Source of the DNA: Rhodocyclaceae bacterium
Lineage (GTDB): Bacteria > Pseudomonadota > Gammaproteobacteria > Burkholderiales > Rhodocyclaceae
DNA: 7,310 bases
NCBI GenBank assembly: GCA_030689585.1
Contig: JAUYFZ010000006.1
Location: forward strand, 1-7,310
Direction: 5' to 3'
Made by a program: the position numbers and the translations under genes. Positions 1 through 4,860 of this stretch are shown in pieces. Within the stretch, counting starts at the first letter, position 1; each line of letters begins with the position of its first letter. The notes under the pieces are model-generated. The model searched no databases and was not told where the DNA came from. It was given only the letters and a program-made list of their open reading frames with translations.

Positions 1-24
1 GACCTGAGTAGTTACAATTAATTT

Positions 25-921
25 TTATAGCAACGGACGTTGCAGCGGTTCTCTGTGTTCGTGAACCCGTATGATTTCGTATTGAGATTGCAAAGTTCCG
101 TTAGAGATGGTTTGGGTGATTCTGACATCTGCTGTCAAAACATCGCCTTTACCGAAACGTTCTCCGTGTTCTATGCGAGCAATAAATTCATCGTCGCAGA
201 TGGCAGCGTGGAATCCCGTTTGTCCGTCGTGCACCCGCCACTTATTACCGTCTTTGAATACGACGGATTCGATCATTAAAAGAATGCGCTCTCGGGTCGT
301 ATCAGAAACAATGTCGATTTCTTCGTCAGATTGCCACTGGAAATAGGGGTGCTCGTGTTTTTCGATCAGTAGAACCACTTGCTCATCTTTAACAACCCCG
401 AAACTTTCAATGCCTTCACGTTCCAAAGGAGACAGTAGCTTGTTTAGACTCATCCTGACCGCTTTATCTCGATACAGCTTCAGTATGCGACTATCTTCAA
501 CGGTGACGATTTCAGTTTCACTCATCCACAATCTAGCAGCCCCTTCAGTTAACTCTTCTATTTTCTGTGGCTTGCGTCCTTTAAGATTTCGCAATAAAGC
601 AATTAATCCAGCTCCAGTTAATCTTGTCAGCGAAATAATGCCCCCTAAGTTGGCTAAAGCAGTTCCAGCTTGCCCTGTCAGCAGATCGGAAACCTGTTTT
701 AAGATGTCCTGTGAGAAGAACATTTCAATACCAAAGCTCCCTGCTTTGAAACTGGCGTGAACTTCTACTCGAACGTCGGTAGATTCACCGTTCAGCAAAC
801 GGTTTGCATCAGTTGCAAGATTACCAATTGCGATGAGTGCGGGGGCTAAATCGCGAACATCCATGCGATGTTCCGCTAGTGCTGGGCCGTCATAGACAAG
901 GTGGAATCGTTCAGTACTCAT
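25..921 (-). CDS. Conserved-looking protein of unknown function (298 aa)
   Basis: I do not recognise a named family, although the N-terminus (FHLVYDGPALAEHRMDVRDL, APALIAIGNL) has the look of a hypothetical protein found in many proteobacteria. Residues 1-80 are mixed alpha/beta. Residues 86-112 are a Gly/Leu-rich hydrophobic stretch (LGGIISLTRLTGAGLIALL) followed by basic RNLKGRKPQK, possibly one membrane or amphipathic helix. Residues 135-190 and 205-290 are beta-rich (KWRVHDGQTGFHAAICDDEF, GERFGKGDVLTADVRITQ). There is no signal peptide and no nuclease or transposase motif. ATG 921 is chosen because homology-like sequence begins there; ATG 930 is also possible, and neither has a good ribosome-binding site. 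The frame stays open upstream through repeat A to 1164, but that extension is repeat translation. Sampled lines are about 40-47% GC, below the pilus genes, which suggests separate ancestry. Confidence 0.7.
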   Translation of the reverse strand: MSTERFHLVYDGPALAEHRMDVRDLAPALIAIGNLATDANRLLNGESTDVRVEVHASFKAGSFGIEMFFSQDILKQVSDLLTGQAGTALANLGGIISLTRLTGAGLIALLRNLKGRKPQKIEELTEGAARLWMSETEIVTVEDSRILKLYRDKAVRMSLNKLLSPLEREGIESFGVVKDEQVVLLIEKHEHPYFQWQSDEEIDIVSDTTRERILLMIESVVFKDGNKWRVHDGQTGFHAAICDDEFIARIEHGERFGKGDVLTADVRITQTISNGTLQSQYEIIRVHEHREPLQRPLL

Positions 922-938
922 GCCGTTCATGTTAGCAC

Positions 939-961
939 GCAGAAGAACAAGCCTCTTCTGC
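939..961 (-). other. Perfect 8-bp hairpin before the last gene
   Basis: GCAGAAGA and TCTTCTGC pair perfectly around a 7-nt loop. The hairpin lies between repeat copy A and the start codon of the hypothetical gene (17 bp before ATG 921), where it would fall in the 5' leader. It has no T tract on either strand, so it is not an obvious terminator. A role in translation control is only a possibility. Confidence 0.5.
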
Positions 962-964
962 AAA

Positions 965-1118
965 TTAACGGGCATGGCGAATCGCCACCCCGCATCATGA
1001 AACATGCCCCATTGACCCCCATCCCCTCCCCAACCCTCCCCTTGAAGGGGAGGGCGAGATGCTCCTCCCCCTTCAAGGGGGAGGCTGGGAGGGGGATGGG
1101 GAATGTGTTTCACGTTAA
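965..1118. repeat. Repeat element copy A (154 bp, TTAA-bounded)
   Basis: A TTAA-bounded element in the orientation opposite to copies B and C. It carries two palindromes, 1034-1054 (CCCTCCCCTT/AAGGGGAGGG) and 1064-1084 (CCTCCCCCTT/AAGGGGGAGG), enclosed by an outer stem of CCCCATCCCCTCCC (1017-1030) with GGGAGGGGGATGGGG (1087-1101; one bulged G). The whole element can therefore fold into a branched structure with two side hairpins. Its right TTAA provides the mshK-like stop codon, and its left TTAA is 44 bp upstream of the start of the last gene. Confidence 0.84.
1016..1041 (-). other. G-quadruplex motif in copy A
   Basis: On the minus strand there are runs of 4, 3, 4, 4 and 5 guanines with 1-2 nt loops. 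Because the genes are read from this strand's sense, the motif would be present in any transcript running from mshK into the last gene. Confidence 0.55.
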
Positions 1119-1465
1119 CGACGACGCGACTCACCGATCCGGCGTGATGATTTGCCTTCGACATTCAATGTCGCTTGACCGGGGTTTTCGGGGGGCAGGT
1201 CGATCATCATGCCTTCGGGTAACTCGCCATCGTACCAAGGGGTTCCGTTGATCCATGCGGTGTGATGCCCTGACGAGCGCACCACAAGGCCATCGAAATG
1301 CACGGCCTTCTTGCTCCTCTTTCTGGAAGGATGTTTTTCGACAGGAGGGCGGTCTATCGTCGCTCGTTCTTCGGGCGTGAAGAACAATCGCCCTAACCGT
1401 TCGGGAGCAGGTTCGGCCAGAAGATTGCAGGACAAGCCCATCAGCCATAGCGCGGTCCATTTCAT
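1115..1465 (-). CDS. mshK: Small exported MshK-like pilus assembly protein
   Basis: A 116-residue protein in the mshK position of the operon. Residues 1-17 (MKWTALWLMGLSCNLLA) form a signal peptide with a likely cleavage before EPAPERL. Then come the recognisable RLFFTPEERATIDRP, a basic linker (HPSRKRSKK) and HFDGLVVRSSGHHTAWINGTP, a short beta-rich segment of the kind seen in MshK- and GspC-related periplasmic proteins. The ATG at 1465 overlaps the mshJ-like stop (ATGA), which fixes the start; an upstream in-frame start at 1645 would run through the other gene and is rejected. The TAA stop is made by the terminal GTTAAC of repeat copy A, so the basic tail (GESRRR) may not be the original C-terminus. 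MSHA role is inferred from order and signal peptide. Confidence 0.68.
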   Translation of the reverse strand: MKWTALWLMGLSCNLLAEPAPERLGRLFFTPEERATIDRPPVEKHPSRKRSKKAVHFDGLVVRSSGHHTAWINGTPWYDGELPEGMMIDLPPENPGQATLNVEGKSSRRIGESRRR

Positions 1466-2025
1466 GGTGGTTTTATTGCACTTCTCAACGTCATCCAGTC
1501 CATTTCGCATTTCACCGTCAATCCGTGTCGCCGCTCTTCGATCCTTTCGATAACACAACCTTGTAAATGCACTAAAGCAGAAGGCTCTTGTCCGATATTT
1601 CTTAAAATGTCCAACAACCTGCCTTCGTGGGGCACGTTCATCCATAACGTCATTCGGCTTGCCATAATATTGAAGCCACCAGCCCCAGCTAATTGACGTT
1701 GTGGGGCAATTTCATATCGAAATCCGATAACGGAAGAACCCACTCGCGTAACACGCTCGATCCAGTCAATACGCCGCTCTTCTCCCACCATGCCCTTGTC
1801 GACGAATTCGCGATACCGATCCGCCCAATGATGCGCCATGCCTCTGTGGGCCTCCGCCAGTTGCGCAGTCACTGCGGTCAGCCGGATTTGAGTCTGCTGA
1901 TCGTCCTGTTCTACTTGAATTCGCCACTGCTGCGCGATAAAAAGTATCGAGCCTCCTCCGACGAGACAGAGCACCAGCCAGATCAATCCGTTTTTGATGA
2001 GGTTAACGTGAAACACATTCCCCAT
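1462..2025 (-). CDS. mshJ: MshJ-like (PilO-type) pilus assembly protein
   Basis: A bitopic inner-membrane protein expected to pair with the MshI-like protein in the periplasmic alignment complex. With the ATG at 2025 it has 187 residues. A membrane helix lies at about 12-31 (NGLIWLVLCLVGGGSILFIA), a coiled coil at about 34-62, and then a conserved periplasmic domain with GEERRIDWIERV (81-92), FRYEIAPQRQL (102-112), ASRMTLWMNVPHEGRLLDIL (122-141) and CEMDWMTL (173-180). The start is odd: the native gene sequence begins near codon 8, and all upstream in-frame starts (GTG 2016, ATG 2025, ATG 2136) lie inside repeat copy B. ATG 2136 would add a repeat-encoded peptide (LTPNPTPTLPLKGR), probably artefactual. 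GGAGG blocks at 2029-2033 and 2037-2041 could serve ATG 2025 or GTG 2016. The stop overlaps the next start by ATGA. Confidence 0.75.
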   Translation of the reverse strand: MGNVFHVNLIKNGLIWLVLCLVGGGSILFIAQQWRIQVEQDDQQTQIRLTAVTAQLAEAHRGMAHHWADRYREFVDKGMVGEERRIDWIERVTRVGSSVIGFRYEIAPQRQLAGAGGFNIMASRMTLWMNVPHEGRLLDILRNIGQEPSALVHLQGCVIERIEERRHGLTVKCEMDWMTLRSAIKPP

Positions 2026-2168
2026 CCCCCTCCCGGCCTCCCCCTTGAAGGGGGAGGAGCAAGGCGCATCGGTTGTCTCCCTCCCCTTCAAGGGGAGGGT
2101 TGGGGTGGGGTTGGGGGTCAATGGGGCAAGTTTCATGATGCGGGGTGGCGATTCGCCATGCCCGTTAA
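2003..2168. repeat. Repeat element copy B (166 bp, TTAA-bounded)
   Basis: This element runs from TTAACGTGAAACACATTCCC to GGCGATTCGCCATGCCCGTTAA and is nearly identical to the reverse complement of 965-1118, except for 12 extra bases in the middle and a few substitutions. Inside are two near-perfect palindromes, 2037-2057 (CCTCCCCCTT/AAGGGGGAGG) and 2079-2099 (CCCTCCCCTT/AAGGGGAGGG). C-rich and G-rich flanks (about 2019-2034 and 2102-2117) can pair imperfectly around them. It codes for no protein of its own but contains start codons used by the mshJ-like gene. This matches a small non-autonomous (MITE- or REP-like) element. The mobilising enzyme is unknown. Confidence 0.82.
2092..2117 (+). other. 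G-quadruplex motif in copy B
   Basis: Five runs of 3-5 guanines (2092-2095, 2097-2099, 2102-2105, 2107-2110, 2113-2117) separated by loops of only 1-2 nt. This is a textbook strong quadruplex-forming pattern on the strand that is template for the surrounding genes. One run also belongs to the hairpin at 2079-2099, so the two structures compete. Confidence 0.6.
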
Positions 2169-2318
2169 CGTGAAAGAACTCATTCGGAGTACCCCGTCAT
2201 AAACGAGCGTAGCGAGCTGATAAGAACCCCCCGAGAGGGGGGCGAAGGGGGGCGGGTGTTTAATCGCATTTGACGGATTTCATGTGACAGGGGTGGACTT
2301 CGTGACCATGCGAGTTAA
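2165..2318. repeat. Repeat element copy C (divergent, 154 bp)
   Basis: A TTAA-bounded non-coding element. Its left end TTAACGTGAAAGAACTCATTC matches the left end of copy B (TTAACGTGAAACACATTC) apart from a small insertion. Its right end, read on the minus strand, is GTTAACTCGCATGG followed by CCACCCC and ATGAAA, against GTTAACGGGCATGG, CCACCCC and ATGAAA in A and B. The core is unrelated: a CGAGCGTAGCGAGCTGATAAG stretch and G/C blocks around a hairpin. Its length equals that of copy A. It is in tandem with B, sharing one TTAA at 2165-2168, and it begins 3 nt after the mshI-like stop. Confidence 0.68.
2227..2242 (-). terminator. GC hairpin in copy C, possible weak terminator
   Basis: Perfect 6-bp stem CCCCCC/GGGGGG around a 4-nt loop. 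On the minus strand it is followed by TTCTTATC, a short and impure T tract. A second block of six G at 2247-2252 could compete for the C run. It lies between the mshI-like and mshJ-like genes, so it could attenuate transcription, or it may be only a structural part of the repeat. Confidence 0.35.
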
Positions 2319-2320
2319 CT

Positions 2321-3622
2321 TCAAGGATTCAATACGATACGTAGAGAAAATCGGTCGGATCGTTCGGCATCACTTCGGAAGAGTTGATCAGACGCACCGT
2401 CGAAAGGACGATTCTCAATCCGTATCTCCCGAACGACAGGCAAGGCAGAAATTCGGCTCACCAAAGCGTTCAGCGTGAGTCTTTGCTCTCGCAAATTCGT
2501 CGGTAACCGAACGGAAAAATCTATCACAGGAACCACATCTGCCACGGTCCAAGAAAAACGAACAAGATCAATTTCAGGAAACGTCGCCAATGCGTGAGCG
2601 AGGGTGGATAACACGGTTTGAGGCGGAATCGTGGATTTCTGCACGGTCTCCAGTTGGGTCATGAGGATTCGCAGGTGCTCCCAAGGCAGCGGAGGCGACG
2701 GCAAAGAGTTAAGAGATGCTTCACGCTGCTGCAACTGCATCTTGGCTTCAACCATCGAATCGCGTAACACTGGAACAGGTTGTACCTGCTTGAACCCCAA
2801 CCACAGACAAACGGCCAGAATGAAACCACCGACACACTTCAACACCACATTCGTCAATGCAGCGTGATAAAACCGCCGTTCATCCGGCGAGGAGAATTGT
2901 TGTTTGGGGCGATTTGAAATCAGGGACATCAAGAGTGTTTGCTCATTTAACGATGAATCAATGGTCAATGGTTCATCGCGAACAAGCAAATGTTGTCCTA
3001 TCAAATACTGGCGCATTTTTTCGGCTTCTTCGTCCAGCGTATTTTGAAGAGATTTTGCAGCATCAAGCCGTGTCAGACGCGATAGCCACGGTTTTCCGCC
3101 TTTGAAAAAGGTTTGACGCAACCCCGCCTCACTGACCAACACCATCAGGCAAGGTGATGTAAGCAACCCCCGTTGTTTTGCTAACGATGTCATCGCCTGG
3201 AACATGGAAAAAACACCGGCCAACCGCGATTCTGTCCGGCGTAAAGCGGTCATCCAAGGGTCTAAAGGACGAGTCAAAGCACAAAAAAGAAAACGATCAT
3301 CACGTCGTCCTGTCCTGCTTCGCTCCAGTGGAATGGCCGTTGTCAGCGGCGCACCCGGGAAATGCCGTTCCAGACGACGGCGGATTATCCCCTTGCGATC
3401 ACGTCGACTGGCATGGGGTATTTCATCGATTCGAAACGCCTCGTCGGGAATGTCGACCAGCATGAAAAAAGACTGCGTGGCGTGATGTCGCAGATACGCG
3501 TCGAAAGCCGGTATCTCCCCTGCATCGAATGTCCCTTCCTTGATCAGCTGACCCTCCCGCCACTGCCAGGCGGTCAAACCAGCCGCAGTCATCAATAGGT
3601 AGCGATGATGGGATCGGAACAT
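2321..3622 (-). CDS. mshI: MshI-like pilus assembly protein (PilM/PilN-type fusion)
   Basis: A bitopic inner-membrane protein of the alignment complex that couples the cytoplasmic side of a pilus machine to its periplasmic partners, organised like GspL. It has 433 residues. Residues 1-250 form a cytoplasmic domain in the position of the PilM/GspL actin-like fold (start MFRSHHRYLLMTAAGLTAWQ; FFMLVDIPDEAFRIDEIP; RRDRKGIIRRRLERHFPG). One membrane helix lies at about 258-277 (NVVLKCVGGFILAVCLWLGF). A short coiled coil follows at 286-306, then a PilN-like periplasmic domain to the end. The ATG at 3622, 10 bp after the mshG stop, fits the family N-terminus; an in-frame ATG at 3673 would overlap mshG by 41 bp and add a poor N-terminus. 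The sequence diverges from model MshI proteins, so the assignment rests on topology and gene order. Its TGA lies just outside repeat copy C. Confidence 0.78.
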   Translation of the reverse strand: MFRSHHRYLLMTAAGLTAWQWREGQLIKEGTFDAGEIPAFDAYLRHHATQSFFMLVDIPDEAFRIDEIPHASRRDRKGIIRRRLERHFPGAPLTTAIPLERSRTGRRDDRFLFCALTRPLDPWMTALRRTESRLAGVFSMFQAMTSLAKQRGLLTSPCLMVLVSEAGLRQTFFKGGKPWLSRLTRLDAAKSLQNTLDEEAEKMRQYLIGQHLLVRDEPLTIDSSLNEQTLLMSLISNRPKQQFSSPDERRFYHAALTNVVLKCVGGFILAVCLWLGFKQVQPVPVLRDSMVEAKMQLQQREASLNSLPSPPLPWEHLRILMTQLETVQKSTIPPQTVLSTLAHALATFPEIDLVRFSWTVADVVPVIDFSVRLPTNLREQRLTLNALVSRISALPVVREIRIENRPFDGASDQLFRSDAERSDRFSLRIVLNP

Positions 3623-3632
3623 GGGGATGCTT

Positions 3633-4859
3633 TTATAGGGTAAGCATGGCGATGGAATCGTAAATAGGCCCAAATACAGCCAGCATGATCCAGCCCAAAA
3701 CCAAGCCCAGAATGACGATCAACAACGGTTCGATGATTGCCTGAACCCGCTCCACCGATTCACGCACATCGCGATGGTAAAAGTAGCCCACATTCGCCAA
3801 TGCCACCTCCATGGAACCGGTGTTTTCACCCACACGCAACATGCGAACCACCAGCGGAGGAAACAGTTGTGCATCCTGAAATGCCAACGAAACAGTGCTG
3901 CCTTCCGCAATCATTTGCCCGGCACGATGCAAGGCATCCTCAACCACCTTGTTTCCAGTGATCCCTTTGGCCATCTGAATCGCTTCCAGAATAGGAATGC
4001 CGGAGCCAACCATCATGGCAAAGGATTCCGAAAATCGCGCCAGAATGATTTTGTGAATGACCGGCCCCATCCACGGCAGTCCCAACAAGAAAGAATCAAA
4101 CCGAACCCGTGCCGCACGGTGGGTTCGAATCAGCGTGATGAGCAAAATCACCAGCAGCAACCCTCCCCCCAACATCCAGAGACCGTAGTTTACAAAGACT
4201 TCGGACACTGTCAGCAAGAGACGCGTTTGAAAGGGAATTTCCTGCCCCAGATTTTCAATAAAAACGGCCATCTTCGGCACAAGAACCCCCATCGCAAATG
4301 ACAAGACCGCGATGACGGTTACCGCTAGAAAGGTGGGATACATCAGCAATTTCCCCGTATGAGCGGCCAACTCGTCCTGCCACTTGAGGGATTCAATCCT
4401 GTTTTTCAGCACACGAGGGAGATGGCCGGAGATTTCACCGACTCGGATGAGGCTCACGAACACATCATCAAAAACCTTCGGGTGTTCAATCATCGCCAAG
4501 GACAGGGTTTTGCCCCCTTTGATACTTTCCATCAGATGATCGATCACTTCCTGGAGTCTGCCTTGTGCAGGAGTATTCAGGCTATCGCGCAGATCGGTTA
4601 ATGCTTCCATGAGTGATACACCCGAATGGAGCAACTGTTCCAGATGAAAGCAGAAGTGAATCAATTCACGCCGAGTCGCTTCTTTGCCGACCCCGATCCA
4701 TCCAGCGAGAGTGGGGGAACAACGCTTTTCTGAAACGAGATCCAGTCCCATCTTCGAGAGTTTCATGTCCAAATCCAGTGGATTGACGGCCCCCAGTCGC
4801 CCCCGCACGATCTGCCCGGAAGGATCTACAGCTCGCCAAGCATACTGCGACCTATTCAC
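3633..4859 (-). CDS. mshG: Type IV pilus inner-membrane platform protein (MshG/PilC/GspF family)
   Basis: A polytopic inner-membrane protein that links the cytoplasmic assembly ATPase to prepilin extraction in type IV pilus and type II secretion machines. At 408 residues it has the family's normal length. Two T2SSF domains are visible, at about 68-190 (HFCFHLEQLLHSGVSLMEAL, FVSLIRVGEISGHLPRVL) and about 271-393 (RFSESFAMMVGSGIPILEAI, VVRMLRVGENTGSMEVAL). Membrane segments lie near 168-192, 222-244 and 372-396, and the C-terminus carries the hallmark FGPIYDSI. The start is a GTG at 4859, one base after the secretin TGA; no Shine-Dalgarno sequence is seen, so translational coupling is likely. 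The family is certain. The MSHA assignment rests on the neighbours; no ATPase gene is next to it here. Confidence 0.92.
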   Translation of the reverse strand: MNRSQYAWRAVDPSGQIVRGRLGAVNPLDLDMKLSKMGLDLVSEKRCSPTLAGWIGVGKEATRRELIHFCFHLEQLLHSGVSLMEALTDLRDSLNTPAQGRLQEVIDHLMESIKGGKTLSLAMIEHPKVFDDVFVSLIRVGEISGHLPRVLKNRIESLKWQDELAAHTGKLLMYPTFLAVTVIAVLSFAMGVLVPKMAVFIENLGQEIPFQTRLLLTVSEVFVNYGLWMLGGGLLLVILLITLIRTHRAARVRFDSFLLGLPWMGPVIHKIILARFSESFAMMVGSGIPILEAIQMAKGITGNKVVEDALHRAGQMIAEGSTVSLAFQDAQLFPPLVVRMLRVGENTGSMEVALANVGYFYHRDVRESVERVQAIIEPLLIVILGLVLGWIMLAVFGPIYDSIAMLTL

Positions 4860-4860
4860 A

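Larger units (their letters stand above)
965..2168. other. mshJ-mshK segment flanked by inverted repeats
   Basis: Copies A (965-1118) and B (2003-2168) face each other as inverted repeats of about 155-165 bp around the 884-bp segment 1119-2002, which holds exactly the mshJ-like and mshK-like coding regions. Recombination between them would invert this segment. The outer boundaries are TTAA at both ends. Confidence 0.7.

Noticed and set aside
1..24. Possible terminator after the last gene
   Set aside because: The sequence is only A/T-rich, with no hairpin in the 24 bases visible.
921..965. A promoter for the last gene (TTGCAG and TGCTAAC)
   Set aside because: The boxes are poor matches and the spacing of about 20 bp is too long.
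965..1118. CRISPR array from repeated G/C-rich blocks
   Set aside because: There are only two hairpin units per element, with no regular spacers and no cas genes.
1115..1645. A 176-residue protein starting at 1645
   Set aside because: Its first 60 residues overlap the well-supported mshJ-like gene and look like shadow sequence; the signal-peptide start at 1465 fits better.
901..2202. Plus-strand open frames running through the repeats
   Set aside because: Their Pro/Gly-rich parts are translations of copies A and B, and the remainder is antisense to the mshJ- and mshK-like genes.
965..2318. Integron attC sites around the mshJ-mshK pair
   Set aside because: The borders read GTTAACG rather than the GTTRRRY/RYYYAAC core sites, the folding is unlike attC, and no integrase is seen.
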